Origin: Candidatus Brocadia sp.
Lineage (GTDB): Bacteria; Planctomycetota; Brocadiia; Brocadiales; Brocadiaceae
DNA length: 64,000 nt
Direction of reading: 5' to 3'
NCBI GenBank assembly: GCA_021646415.1
Contig: SOEU01000014.1
Span: 1-64,000, forward strand
Shown here: piece after piece, positions 18,103-28,100 of the stretch
Position numbering within the stretch: the stretch's first letter is position 1
Layout of the letters: the number at the start of each line of letters is the position of its first letter
Notes under the pieces: model-generated
The model's input: only the letters and a program-made list of their open reading frames with translations
Databases searched by the model: none
What the model was told of the DNA's origin: nothing
Translations under genes and position numbers: made by a program

Positions 18103-18284
18103 TTGGCTACCCCCTCGACAGACTCTACGAGGAGGTAGCCTTTATCGCATATCATTTCCACTGGTCTCATGAGGTGATTATGAATATGGAACATAGAGAT
18201 AGACAGAGGTGGGTAGAGGAGATATCTAAGATCAACAGACAGCTCAGCGGAGAGAAGGAAAAGAGTATACTTGAGGTGGAATAA
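18102..18284 (+). CDS. eCIS DUF6760 protein, apparent ATT start
   Basis: The frame encodes GYPLDRLYEEVAFIAYHFHW followed by HRDRQRWVEEISKIN, a match to DUF6760 proteins of eCIS loci. No ATG, GTG or TTG lies in frame between the upstream in-frame stop (18084-18086) and the conserved Gly-Tyr-Pro. The likely start is ATT at 18102, preceded by GGGGGA and overlapping the previous stop. ATA at 18099 is the other option. An ATG at 18180 would drop the conserved first half. The product is 60 residues of unknown function. Confidence 0.75.
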   Translation: MGYPLDRLYEEVAFIAYHFHWSHEVIMNMEHRDRQRWVEEISKINRQLSGEKEKSILEVE

Positions 18285-18452
18285 TTGGCTTATGGCTGAT
18301 AGCCGAAGGCATATGGATGTATAAAGTAAAGCTATTATGAACGAATTAAATAAATATACATGCAAATGTCACTTACTTTTGACGCTTACTATAGCAATAA
18401 GCCTTAGAATGAAGTGGGCCATTTTTGCTATACACTGCATGAAGGAGAAGTT
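18285..18452. other. Intergenic gap before tube protein 2
   Basis: About 170 bases with no gene. Includes short imperfect repeats (GGCTTATGGCTGATAGCCG). Confidence 0.4.
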
Positions 18453-18887
18453 ATGCCAACAGGAGAAAAACCATATCCTTATACTTCCTTTCGATTTCGG
18501 ATAGAAATCGGAGGAATTACGGTTGCTCAGGTATCCGAGGTAACCGGTCTTCAGTTGGAAACTGAGACTGAGTCGTTTGAAGAGGGCGGTGTTAATGATT
18601 TTGTTCATCAATTGCCAAAAAGGACGAAATATCAGCATATTACCCTCAAGCGGGGGATTACCGATCTGGACGAGATGTGGAGATGGCATCAGGAAGTGGT
18701 GAATGGAAAGTTCGAAAGAAAAAATGGATCAATCGTTTTGATGGATGTTACTGGTGAAGATAAATGGCGCTGGAATTTCTCAGATGCGTTTCCGGTGAAG
18801 TGGACTGGACCCGATCTCAAGGCCGACAGTAATACCGTTGCCTTTGAGACAATTGAGCTGGCGCATCATGGGATCAAGAAGGGATAG
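18453..18887 (+). CDS. eCIS inner tube protein 2 (Afp1/5-like)
   Basis: A 144-residue tail tube protein: YTSFRFRIEIGGITVAQVSE, then the segment KRTKYQHITLKRGITDLDEM, ending VAFETIELAHHGIKKG. It is a paralogue of the protein at 17284. ATG 18453 is chosen because GAAGGAGAAG lies just upstream and the conserved N-terminus begins there. In Afp-type particles a second tube paralogue forms the layer joining tube to hub. Confidence 0.92.
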   Translation: MPTGEKPYPYTSFRFRIEIGGITVAQVSEVTGLQLETETESFEEGGVNDFVHQLPKRTKYQHITLKRGITDLDEMWRWHQEVVNGKFERKNGSIVLMDVTGEDKWRWNFSDAFPVKWTGPDLKADSNTVAFETIELAHHGIKKG

Positions 18888-18972
18888 CCATGCAATCAAG
18901 CTGTAAGTTAATGTGTAGAGTGGGCTTTGCCCACCAAATATCGACTATTTGTTGGTGTTGATTATTTGTACT

Positions 18973-19003
18973 GTCATTGCGAGGCGAAGCAATCTACGTT
19001 TTA
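18973..19003. repeat. Partial MITE-like repeat (GTCATTGCGAG type)
   Basis: TGTCATTGCGAGGCGAAGCAATCTACG matches one end of the dispersed family also seen at 9363, 28804 and 33243. It directly precedes a DUF4157 cargo gene and makes a false 5' extension of that frame. Confidence 0.6.
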
Positions 19004-19021
19004 GGCAACAAGGGAATAAAA

Positions 19022-20509
19022 ATGTACGAAAAGACTTTAACGAATAAGATTGAAAACAGCAAGACGGTTTCGCAAAGAAACAATACTGCTAAACAGCTAA
19101 ATAAAGGTAAAGAGACATCATCCTGCGGTTCATGCGGTGTATGCAATAGGATACGCAATTCTCGAATATCCGCTGAAACTGCATCGTTGGCCTTATTCCA
19201 GGCAAAAGCTCTCGGTAATGAATCCTGTGCAGTATCTTTTATGCAAAGTAATTATGGAAATCGCCTTACTGCAAGTGTGCTAAGCCCGGCCATTCAGAAC
19301 AAGCGCTCCTATACAGGTCATTCTGAGCGTAGCGAAGAATCTCAAAAAACACGGGCTTCTTCGCCCGTCCCACTCTCTCAGAATGATAATGCTGGACAGT
19401 CCTATTTTCTGCAGACTATCAGCCATACGCCATTAACCATAAGCCGTAAGTGTTCCTGCGGTGGAAGTTGCGCAAGGTGTAAAGGTGAGGAAGAGGCAGA
19501 AAGGATTTCGATGAGTATCATGAAGATGGAAAGCCCTGCGTTGAGTCATCAGCCGTCAGCAATCAGTTATAAGCCTTCAGCAAATAGTAGTGAACAAAAT
19601 GTAATAAGCGAGATAATGTCCAATAAGGGTTCGGGACAGAACCTCGACAATAATACCAGCTCATTTATGGAACAAAAGTTTGGATATGATTTCAGCCATG
19701 TAAGACTTCATACCGACAGTTATGCAGCAAGGAAATCCAATGAACTGAATGCAGAGGCATTTACCATCGGAAGGGATGTATTCTTCAATGCGGGGAGATA
19801 CAATCCATCAGCGACAGAGGGGAAGAAATTACTTGCACATGAATTAACACATGTAGTGCAGCAAAGGCACACGAGTTCAAGGGTGTTTTATTCTATGCGT
19901 ATTCAGCGCCGGGTGGAAGCCGGTCGCGTGAGCTGTGAGAGATTTCCACGTACGTATCCAATTTTTACTGCCATTGGAACAGATGATCCCGTGGGCGTAC
20001 TGGAAGAGGCAGACGCTCGGGCGATTGAAATGCTCAATCATGTCATAGATGAACTAACTCACATTCGAGGCCGCGTACAAGCCGGAGAACCGCCACTGAT
20101 TGCTGATGTGGTTGCATTGGCGCTACGCAATCGTTGGCATTTGGATCCCGACAACCAAAACATATGGACTCGCACTGGGCCTCGCACTGTCGAGATTATT
20201 ATCAGATGGTACACTAACATTCGTAACACCCTTGATAGCGGGCGGTTGAGATATGTCTGTCTAGGCCCTACGTGTACTGCCGGTGATTGGGCTCGGACTA
20301 TCCCTGGGATTCAACGGATCCGTCTATGTAGACTATTTTGGGGCGCCTCCATTGATAACCGGGCTCTTACCCTGATCCACGAGGTGGGGCACGTCTATTA
20401 TGGTCTTAGACATGCAGAGGGACCCATAGCCCATTGTCTGGAACAATTTGTAGCTGACTTGAACGGTGTAGCAATTCTACCGGAATTTGTCGGTGTGTGC
20501 CCATTATGA
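19022..20509 (+). CDS. DUF4157 protein with second zinc-protease domain (likely eCIS cargo)
   Basis: A 495-residue protein from ATG 19022. The N-terminus is disordered with Cys motifs (CGSCGVC, CSCGGSCARC). The DUF4157 domain (about 205-285) contains LAHELTHVVQQ with HExxH near 273. The C-terminal domain has a second HExxH in LIHEVGHVYYG (near 453) followed by EQFVADLNG, reminiscent of M35-like metallopeptidases. DUF4157 is the domain most associated with eCIS cargo. A dispersed palindrome (19317-19386) is translated in frame inside the linker. It lies among structural genes, which supports packaging in the particle. Confidence 0.8.
   Translation: MYEKTLTNKIENSKTVSQRNNTAKQLNKGKETSSCGSCGVCNRIRNSRISAETASLALFQAKALGNESCAVSFMQSNYGNRLTASVLSPAIQNKRSYTGHSERSEESQKTRASSPVPLSQNDNAGQSYFLQTISHTPLTISRKCSCGGSCARCKGEEEAERISMSIMKMESPALSHQPSAISYKPSANSSEQNVISEIMSNKGSGQNLDNNTSSFMEQKFGYDFSHVRLHTDSYAARKSNELNAEAFTIGRDVFFNAGRYNPSATEGKKLLAHELTHVVQQRHTSSRVFYSMRIQRRVEAGRVSCERFPRTYPIFTAIGTDDPVGVLEEADARAIEMLNHVIDELTHIRGRVQAGEPPLIADVVALALRNRWHLDPDNQNIWTRTGPRTVEIIIRWYTNIRNTLDSGRLRYVCLGPTCTAGDWARTIPGIQRIRLCRLFWGASIDNRALTLIHEVGHVYYGLRHAEGPIAHCLEQFVADLNGVAILPEFVGVCPL
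19317..19386. repeat. Palindromic repeat inserted in frame in a cargo gene
   Basis: GTCATTCTGAGCG at one end pairs with CTCAGAATGA at the other, with an inner CGGGC-TTCTTC-GCCCG stem. It encodes GHSERSEESQ within the linker and leaves the frame intact. Confidence 0.75.
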
Positions 20510-20569
20510 TGGCTTTAGGTATCTTATAAAAAATATTTTGATATTTTTAGCAAAAATATGAATAAAATT

Positions 20570-20602
20570 AACCCTGACAGGGTTTAAAACCCTGTCAGGG
20601 TT
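20570..20602. repeat. Perfect palindromic repeat
   Basis: AACCCTGACAGGG and CCCTGTCAGGGTT flank TTTAAAA. It lies in the gap after the DUF4157 gene. It could act as a bidirectional hairpin but lacks a clear T-tract. Confidence 0.7.
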
Positions 20603-20667
20603 GACTCACAAATTTCGTGCTTCGGATTTTGTCTTTTCCGACTCGCTCGGGTTAGGGATAAAAGACC

Positions 20668-21717
20668 ATGAATAGACATAAAAAAACAAATTTGAAATCA
20701 CATATCTTGCAATGCGATTCATCAAAGCTATCAGCCACTTACCTTAGCGGTTTTAATTTTTCTAAACAAATTGCCCGTAAATATACCATCTTCAGAAAAT
20801 CAGTTAATCTACCTGTATTGATTTTCCTCAGATTGTTTGGTGCCGGCATTGTAAACAAGATTACAAACATCAATCGCATAGAATCCATCAGCAATCATTA
20901 CAGGATGTATTTAAAAATTTATTTTAAAACCATTGGCCGATTGAAGCAGAAATATCTTTATCATGTTGATCACATCGAGACACAACGGGGGGCATGGGTA
21001 TTAAGTAATTGCATGTCCTATTTATCTCGGCATAAGCTACTCCCCCCACACCTTTATCCTTTCCCCCTTCAAAGGGCAGATGGCCTGGTAAGGGGGAGGC
21101 AGGACTTATATGTGAGAAATGGAGATAGGGTCTCAAGGAATGAGATTGCTTCGCTGGAATTTCCCCTGAGCGTTGGGGGCGAGGGGAGACTATCTGGCAG
21201 GCAAGGAGTGTTTTTTCGTAGTGATATGCCCACAATATCTTATAAGTACAGTAAATTTTTAAATCACAATGTCTTAAAAAATGCAGTGTCTATTCAGATT
21301 ATAAAATCTTATCCTAAAACTGCTTTTAAAACTGGCAGTGAAAAATTTGTGTCTGAAAGAGATACAAAGGAAAACGAAAATATTATCACCCTCCACATAA
21401 TTCCACCCCATCAAGAAAAAAGGGGAGGAAATAAAGTTTCCCTTCTCTTCAGGGGAGAGGAAAAAGGTGCGGGGATACCGTTGGGGCAAAACCTTTACTT
21501 TCATAATCAGCGGAAGATAGAGCAAGAGGTTGAGGAGATTAAAAAGATTGTTGTCGAGACAAAAGAGGCAGTTCAAGACACATCTTTCTCTAAGCATTTT
21601 CCAACGGATATGGATAAAGCTATAAAGCAACATCTCGATATTAACCGTATTTCTGATCAGGTCTATCAGAATATCGAACGAAGGATCAGGATTGAAAGGG
21701 AGAGGAGGGGATTATAG
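20668..21717 (+). CDS. eCIS-associated protein with repeat-invaded middle
   Basis: A 349-residue reading frame. The last 70 residues read as a conserved eCIS protein: a coiled-coil (QRKIEQEVEEIKKIVVETKE) and an end (QVYQNIERRIRIERERRGL) that is familiar from genes just upstream of the LysM gene in other eCIS loci. The middle (about 125-175) translates palindromic dispersed repeats, and the first 120 residues are basic and unrecognised. The start is therefore uncertain. It ends directly at the next ATG, so the two are coupled. Confidence 0.6.
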   Translation: MNRHKKTNLKSHILQCDSSKLSATYLSGFNFSKQIARKYTIFRKSVNLPVLIFLRLFGAGIVNKITNINRIESISNHYRMYLKIYFKTIGRLKQKYLYHVDHIETQRGAWVLSNCMSYLSRHKLLPPHLYPFPLQRADGLVRGRQDLYVRNGDRVSRNEIASLEFPLSVGGEGRLSGRQGVFFRSDMPTISYKYSKFLNHNVLKNAVSIQIIKSYPKTAFKTGSEKFVSERDTKENENIITLHIIPPHQEKRGGNKVSLLFRGEEKGAGIPLGQNLYFHNQRKIEQEVEEIKKIVVETKEAVQDTSFSKHFPTDMDKAIKQHLDINRISDQVYQNIERRIRIERERRGL

Positions 21718-22350
21718 ATGAAACCAAAAAAAGGATTTATTCGGGTGCTTGATGGACAGCAAAAAGATACAGAGATAGAGATACTCTATTTTCCTCCCGA
21801 ATATTCTATAGAAAAGAGTAATTCTTTTACAGAGATTGCTATTCCTGGACTTGAGTCTCCTTATCTGCAATATGTAAAGGGTAATTCCGGCAGTATTTCT
21901 GTGGAGGTATTCTACGATACATATGAAAAAGGAACAGATGTTAGAGAATTTACTGACCAACTTTCTAACCTCATGAATATCGATCCTAAGCTTCATGCCC
22001 CTCCACCCCTGCGCTTCATCTGGGGTATACCAGCAGAACCATTTGACTGTGTGCTGGAAAGGGTGACCAAAAGATTCACTATGTTCCGCTCTGACGGAAT
22101 TCCTGTTAGGGCCAGACTCAATATCACCCTAAAAGAATACAAAATCGGACTCAACGAGCGCGAACGGATTCTTCAATCACCGGATAAAACCAAAGTTTAT
22201 ATGACATTACAGGGAGATAGTCTATGGATTATCTCTCAGAGAGAATACGGAACCCCCTTTATGTGGAGACCTATTGCGGACAAAAATAGAATTGATAACC
22301 CCAGATCGCTTGAACCGGGCATGGAATTAGTCATTCCCCCACTGGAGTGA
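21718..22350 (+). CDS. eCIS LysM protein (Afp7-like)
   Basis: A 210-residue protein. The N-terminal part belongs to the tube-hub adaptor group (ILYFPPEYSIEKSNSFTE), and a C-terminal LysM domain follows (GDSLWIISQREYGTP, then LEPGMELVIPP). Afp7/Pvc7-type proteins join the hub to the first tube layer. It begins immediately after the previous stop. Confidence 0.85.
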   Translation: MKPKKGFIRVLDGQQKDTEIEILYFPPEYSIEKSNSFTEIAIPGLESPYLQYVKGNSGSISVEVFYDTYEKGTDVREFTDQLSNLMNIDPKLHAPPPLRFIWGIPAEPFDCVLERVTKRFTMFRSDGIPVRARLNITLKEYKIGLNERERILQSPDKTKVYMTLQGDSLWIISQREYGTPFMWRPIADKNRIDNPRSLEPGMELVIPPLE

Positions 22351-22353
22351 TAA

Positions 22354-23433
22354 ATGGCAGATGCAATATCGGGTTTTGATATTTATGCGCCAGTTTTTAG
22401 GGTGAAGCTGGCAAATGAGACTCTTCCAATAGATACCTTTACGAGCGTAGACCTTGATGAAAATCTGGAAAGTCCAGCGATGTTTACGCTGTCTTTAAAT
22501 GAAACGATTGATATTGATAAACAGATATTTAAGTGGCTCGATGATAAGCGCATCACACCGGGCAATGAGGTTGTTATCTCTTTTGGATATGCCTCAACAC
22601 CCGGAAAACAAGCATTAATCAGGGGAAGGATTAAGGCCCTTTCGCCCGGTTTTCTCTCGACAGGTATTCCAACACTCAGTATAGAGGGATACGATCTTTC
22701 TCATGATCTTCAAAAGACAGAGGTAGAGTTTAGCGACACGAATGTGACTTATTCAAAAGTGGTTAAAGATATCGCTAGGAACAATAACCTGGATTCAGGA
22801 GGTATCGAACCAACTAATATACCACATCCAAAGGTTGAACGGAGAAAGAATGAAAAGGATTACTCATTCGTAAAAAGACTTGCGGATGAGATAGGATTTG
22901 AGTTTTTTGTCAGAGACAAGACCCTCTACTTTAGAGCGCCTAAGGACGACAAGCCTGAGGAAGTGACCTTTGAATTCAGATTCAGGCAGAACTTCATAAG
23001 TTTCAACCCAAGAATGACCACGGCGACATTGGTCAACGAAGTGCGGGTTACTGCATGGAGCGATAAAGACAAAGAGGGCATTTCAGAAATCGCAAGTATC
23101 AGCGATATTAAAAGTAGTGTAGGTATTCCCGATTTCGACCGAATTGTGGAACAATCTCAGGGCCAAAAGGTTAAGGTCAGAATGGAAGGACGGGTTGTGC
23201 GTTCCAGGGAAGAGGCCAAGAACCTTGCTATAGCAGAATTGAAGAGAAGGAATAACGGTTTTATTCAAGGGACTTTGGAATGCGCTGGGAATCCTCAGCT
23301 AAGGCCAGGGATGACAGTTAAAATTGAAAAAATCAGTATAAGGTTCAGCGGCGTTTATTATATAACAAGAGCGCGGCATTCTATTGGTGAAGGGGGCTAC
23401 AAAACAACGCTTGATGTGAGAAGGAGTATGTAA
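22354..23433 (+). CDS. eCIS baseplate hub protein (gpD-like, N-terminal half of Afp8)
   Basis: A 359-residue phage late control gene D-type protein: LSIEGYDLSHDLQKTEVEF near residue 110 and a gp27-like hub fold. In Afp8 and VgrG the hub is fused to the spike, but here it is separate. The stop overlaps the next start by one base (TAATG). Confidence 0.88.
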   Translation: MADAISGFDIYAPVFRVKLANETLPIDTFTSVDLDENLESPAMFTLSLNETIDIDKQIFKWLDDKRITPGNEVVISFGYASTPGKQALIRGRIKALSPGFLSTGIPTLSIEGYDLSHDLQKTEVEFSDTNVTYSKVVKDIARNNNLDSGGIEPTNIPHPKVERRKNEKDYSFVKRLADEIGFEFFVRDKTLYFRAPKDDKPEEVTFEFRFRQNFISFNPRMTTATLVNEVRVTAWSDKDKEGISEIASISDIKSSVGIPDFDRIVEQSQGQKVKVRMEGRVVRSREEAKNLAIAELKRRNNGFIQGTLECAGNPQLRPGMTVKIEKISIRFSGVYYITRARHSIGEGGYKTTLDVRRSM

Positions 23434-24092
23434 TGAGTCTGAGTGATTTATTAGAGAGACAGGAAGAACGGAACGACCAGTATGTATATGGAGTAGTGAT
23501 AGGTATTGTTATGAGCAATCACGATCCCGATGGATTGGGTAGGGTAAAGGTTAATTTCCCTTGGCGGGGGATAAACGATGAAAGCTATTGGGCAAGGGTA
23601 GCAGCACCAATGGCCGGAAATGGAAGGGGTACGGTCTTTTATCCTGAGGTAAACGATGAAGTGCTTGTGGCTTTTGAACACGGTGACATAAATCATCCAT
23701 ATGTTATTGGGGCTTTATGGAATGGTGTAGATACTCCACCCGAGACCAATGCCAATGGTCAGAATAATATTCGAAAGATACGCTCACGAAGTGGTCATGA
23801 AATTATCTTTAATGATGACAATACGGCAATGCAGGAGAAGATCGAGATCCACACAAATGCGGGACATAAAATTGTCCTGGATGATGCTGCCGGCCAGGAA
23901 AAAATTGAAATCGTAGACAAGACCGGGAGCAATAAAATTACTATCGATTCTGTGCAGAACTCCATAACTATGGAAAGTGCCTTACAGCTTAAGATCAAAG
24001 CCACTGTGGTAGAGATAGAAGGCACTACATCCTTGACACTTAAATCCAATGCCGTTTTAACCATTCAGGGATTGCCGGTGAAGATTAATTAG
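23433..24092 (+). CDS. eCIS spike protein (gpV/VgrG-like, C-terminal half of Afp8)
   Basis: A 219-residue baseplate assembly protein V. The OB-fold is clear (GIVMSNHDPDGLGRVKVNFP, then YWARVAAPMAGNGRG, VLVAFEHGDINHPYVIGALW). A repetitive beta-helix follows (IEIHTNAGHKIVLDDA, IEIVDKTGSNKITIDS), the needle that carries the PAAR tip encoded next. Confidence 0.92.
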   Translation: MSLSDLLERQEERNDQYVYGVVIGIVMSNHDPDGLGRVKVNFPWRGINDESYWARVAAPMAGNGRGTVFYPEVNDEVLVAFEHGDINHPYVIGALWNGVDTPPETNANGQNNIRKIRSRSGHEIIFNDDNTAMQEKIEIHTNAGHKIVLDDAAGQEKIEIVDKTGSNKITIDSVQNSITMESALQLKIKATVVEIEGTTSLTLKSNAVLTIQGLPVKIN

Positions 24093-24115
24093 CGACTGAA
24101 AGGAGCGAGCTAACT

Positions 24116-24409
24116 ATGCCCCTCGCTGCACGAGTAGGAGATATGACGAGTCACGGTACTCCCTTGAGTCCGGGGCCAGGGAGTTTTAATGTCCTCATTG
24201 GAGGGATGCCGGCCTGGAGGGCAACATTGGATATTCATGCATGTCCGTTGGTGACAGGGGTAGTGCCACATGTAGGAGGAGTAATTGCTGTGGGTAGTGT
24301 AACAGTGCTTATCAATAATCTTCCAGCTGCCCGTCAGGGAGATATGATCGTAGAAGGCGGGCCTCCCAATGCAATTGTTATGGGGTGCCCGACAGTTTTC
24401 ATCGGATGA
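24116..24409 (+). CDS. eCIS PAAR-repeat spike tip (Afp10-like)
   Basis: A 97-residue PAAR protein with glycine-rich repeats: LAARVGDMTSHGTPL, then SFNVLIGGMPAWRA, and VTVLINNLPAARQGD. It forms the sharp tip on the spike and may coordinate zinc through His and Cys residues. No toxin extension. Confidence 0.92.
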   Translation: MPLAARVGDMTSHGTPLSPGPGSFNVLIGGMPAWRATLDIHACPLVTGVVPHVGGVIAVGSVTVLINNLPAARQGDMIVEGGPPNAIVMGCPTVFIG

Positions 24410-24770
24410 TTCTTAGGAAAACACAGTGTGGTCGAGCCATAACCAGAGAAACCACCCCTAATTCCCCTCCTTCGCAAGGAGGGGATAAAGGGGAGGTAAT
24501 ATAAGAATGAGTAGGGTGCAATTCATGAATTGCACCTACAGGTTGTATGCAGAAATGGATTTTTGGACTTTTTGGACAGCCCTTACTCTACTAAGAGGTA
24601 TAAATGTAAATAACATAACCCGGACGAGTCGGAAAATGTCGCGCGACATTTATGTTGCTGTCCTGCGAACTGTAGGGGCGGGGTTACCCCGCCCCTACAC
24701 AAGGATCGACGCTAAATTGTTTTTGCCAAAAATGTAAAAATATTTTTATTAAGAAACCATAGAGGGAACA
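24410..24770. repeat. Intergenic block of palindromic repeats
   Basis: No gene. It holds three separate palindromes: CCCCTCC/GGAGGGG (24455-24494), a GTAGGGTGCAATTC-centred element (24511-24540) and TGTAGGGGCGGGG/CCCCGCCCCTACA (24671-24699). These interrupt an otherwise compact operon. Confidence 0.75.
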
Positions 24771-25166
24771 ATGGCTAAAGAATTCTTAGGAAGGGGTTGG
24801 AAATTTCCTGTTAAGGTCGATACCGCGACAGGGAAAATTGCCATGTCCGAATACGAGCAGGATATCAAAGAATCGATCTGGATCATACTTTCAACCTCAA
24901 AAGGTGAGCGTGTCATGAGGCCGGATTTTGGATGTGGGATCCATGATCTCGTTTTTGCGCCCATTAATACGACTACTATGACCCTGGTGGAAAACAGCGT
25001 GCGAGAGGCCCTTACCCTCTGGGAACCGAGGATTGAGCTAATCAAGGTGGAGACCTCTGACAAACAAGCATCCGAAGGAAAATTGTCAGTCAGTATTGAC
25101 TATCGCGTGCGTGTTACCAATAATCGGTTTAACCTTGTCTACCCATTTTACTTGAAAGAAGGATAG
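24771..25166 (+). CDS. eCIS baseplate wedge, gp25-like (Afp9)
   Basis: A 131-residue GPW/gp25 protein: FLGRGWKFPVKVD at the start, then SIWIILSTSKGERVMRPDFG, the hallmark of the family. It nucleates the sheath on the baseplate. GAGGGA lies before the ATG. Confidence 0.93.
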   Translation: MAKEFLGRGWKFPVKVDTATGKIAMSEYEQDIKESIWIILSTSKGERVMRPDFGCGIHDLVFAPINTTTMTLVENSVREALTLWEPRIELIKVETSDKQASEGKLSVSIDYRVRVTNNRFNLVYPFYLKEG

Positions 25167-25170
25167 AATC

Positions 25171-28100
25171 GTGAAAATCGAACCGCCCAAAATAGATGCC
25201 AGAAAGTTCAGCAATCTGCTGAACACGCTTAAGAGGATGATCCCTCATTATACTCCAGAGTGGCCTGCCTCCGATGAAAAAGACCCTGGTATTGCCTTAC
25301 TTAAGATCTTTTCCCATATCTCTGAAAGCGTAATCAACCGTCTTAACCAGGTACCACACAAGAACCTTGTGGCCTTCCTGGATATGTTGGGGATCAAGCT
25401 CCTTCCTGCACAATCTGCAAGGGCACCGCTTACCTTTAAACTTGCCAAGGGAACAGATAAGGAAATCCTGATCCCTGCGAGGACACAGGCTGCCACAGAT
25501 AAAACAGAAGAACATGAGGAGCTTCCTTTTGAGACAGAAAGAAATCTCTGGGCTACGCCAAGTCAGTTAATACAGATTATCAGTGTAGACCCATTGAATG
25601 ATGCCATCTACGCGCCACCACCAGGTTTTCTCAATGAAGATCAAAAAAAACAAAATCAGATTACTTACAAAATAGCCTCATCTCCTTCAGCCGGTGCTAA
25701 AGACTTCCAGTTAGACCATGTGACTGATTTGAAAGAAGGCGATATCTTAAAGATTAGTGGCGTAGATAAAAAAAACAGCAAGGATATATCTTTTTTGTGT
25801 AGTAGTGATGGTACGTCTTCCGATGCTGAGAGTAAGCCAGAATATGTCGTTATCTCGGGTATTTCAGGAAATATTGTCAAAATTACTGATAAGCTGTCAG
25901 TTTCCTACCCTGCTGGTACATCTGTTGAAAAAGTAACGAAATTTAACCTCTTCGAAGGCAAGAATATTCAGGAACATAGCCTCTATCTAGGCCATAAGGA
26001 TCTTTTTAATATAAAAAGTAAAGGTGAAATTATCTTAGAAGTCACATTAGCGCCCGGAACTGAAATGGGAAATACCAGCTTGAATCTTATTTGGGAGTAC
26101 TGGGGGGAGGATAAAGACAACAAAAAGGAAGGTTGGATTGAGCTACAGGTTCAAGGCGACGAAGCTCAGGGTTTGGCGCAAAGCGGAGAGATTTCTCTTT
26201 TAAAAACGGTGGAAGGAGAGATTAAGGAAGATAAACTGGGAGATGTTTTCAAAAAGACTACTAAACGAGATATAGGGGATCAGACCTTTGGAGAGATAAA
26301 GACTCGCTGGATCAGATGCAGGCTAAGCGATGCATTAACGGCGGGTTCATCTATAAAGCTTCCCACATTTGATAATATCTTTTTGAAAACTAAACCGAGC
26401 AATAATATTGCACCTGATGCAGGATTTTTCAATGATGTGCCTTTAGACTGGACTTTAATTCCTATAGAAGCTACGGTAATTGAATGCCCAGGTCCAGTTA
26501 TTTCTATAATGTCTGCTACCCCTCCAGATATAGGCTTAGATTCTGTTGAAGGATTCAGAAAGGATGATGAAGTTATTGTCGTAAGAGATGGAAAAATCGA
26601 AAAAGAAGCAAGCATAGGGGATATAGAGTTTAATCTTAAAAAGGTAAAACTATCCTATAAAGATACCTTTCAGTGTCAAATAGATGATGTAATCAAAAAA
26701 ACAGACACTGTTTACAAGGTTTACCCATTTGGGAAGCAGCCAAAACTCTACGACGCCTTTTATATCGGGAGTCAGGAAGCCTTATCTAAGAAGGGAGCAG
26801 TGATTACACTGTCTTTCTCATTGACTCATTTAGATACATCCAAAGATATTATAGATAAATCCAAAGATCTTACTCCGCCTCCTGACCCCAAGCTCTCCTG
26901 GGAATATTGGAATGGGAAAGGTTGGCAGTCTATCACGATTATAAAGGATGACACTGATAGGTTTTTAAATCCAGGAGACGATTTATCCATCGGATTTTAC
27001 TGCCCAAACGATATAGAAGAAACTGAGGTTGGTGGTCAAAAGAACTATTGGGTTCGATCAAAAATTGTAGGAGGAGATTACGGTAGGGAAGAGTATATCG
27101 TTAAGGAAGTTCAGCCTTCGTCAGACCCTACGGATAGGGTAACGAAAAAATTTAAAACAGAGGTAGAGCGTAAATATAATCTCCCTATTATTCGAGGTCT
27201 TACTATTAATTATTCTTTCGATACAACTAAAGAACTTCAATATTGTCTTACTTATAATAATTTGGATTTCCAGGATAGAACATTAAATGCGCTGACACAG
27301 GGGAAATTCTTTCAACCATTCGTTCCTTTGGAGGATACGCAACGGAGTCTCTATTTGGGATTTGATAGGCCATTAACAGGTGGACCAATTCGCATATTCT
27401 TTGCCGCTAAGGAACTCCCCTTTACTGAGGAGATGAAGCCAAAATTGGAATGGACATATAGCGCCAAGACGGATTGGAAGGTATTAAGTTATCTTGACGA
27501 CACTGAGGGCTTGATTATGGCGGATATCCTGGAATTTATAGGGACTGAAGATCTTTCCGCCCAGTCCAGATTTGGTAGTTATCTCTACTGGATAAAAGGA
27601 AGCCTCACCGAAGGTGAATATGAAGAGTCTCCTCTTTTGGATGGCATCTATCTCAATACAACGTGGGCATTGCAGGCAGGAACCATTAAGGATGAGATCC
27701 TTGGCTCAAGCGACGGAGAACCTAATCAGATCTTTTCATTTCAAAAATTTCCTGTTTTGGAAGGACAGGCGATAAGGGTGCGTGAGACCATTTCAGAAGA
27801 GGAGAAGCAAGACCTCATTATCTCATTGGGAGAGAATGCAATATTTGAGGTAAAGGATGAAAGAGGGAATGTGACCGAAACCTGGGTTTTATGGAAAGAA
27901 GTTCCAGACTTCTTTGATTCCGGGGAAAAGGATCGGCATTACACCCTTGATCGTGCCACGGGACAAATCCAGTTTGGTGATGGGACCAACGGCATGATAC
28001 CCCCGGGTGGGGATAACAATATTAAGGCATTTTCATATCAGGCAGGCGGTGGGAAGCAGGGAAATGTAAAGGCGGGGGAGATTAAGACGCTCAAATCAGC

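Noticed and set aside
18977-19021. Upstream start for the DUF4157 gene
   Set aside because: The extra codons come from a dispersed GTCATTGCGAG repeat; ATG 19022 is a better start.
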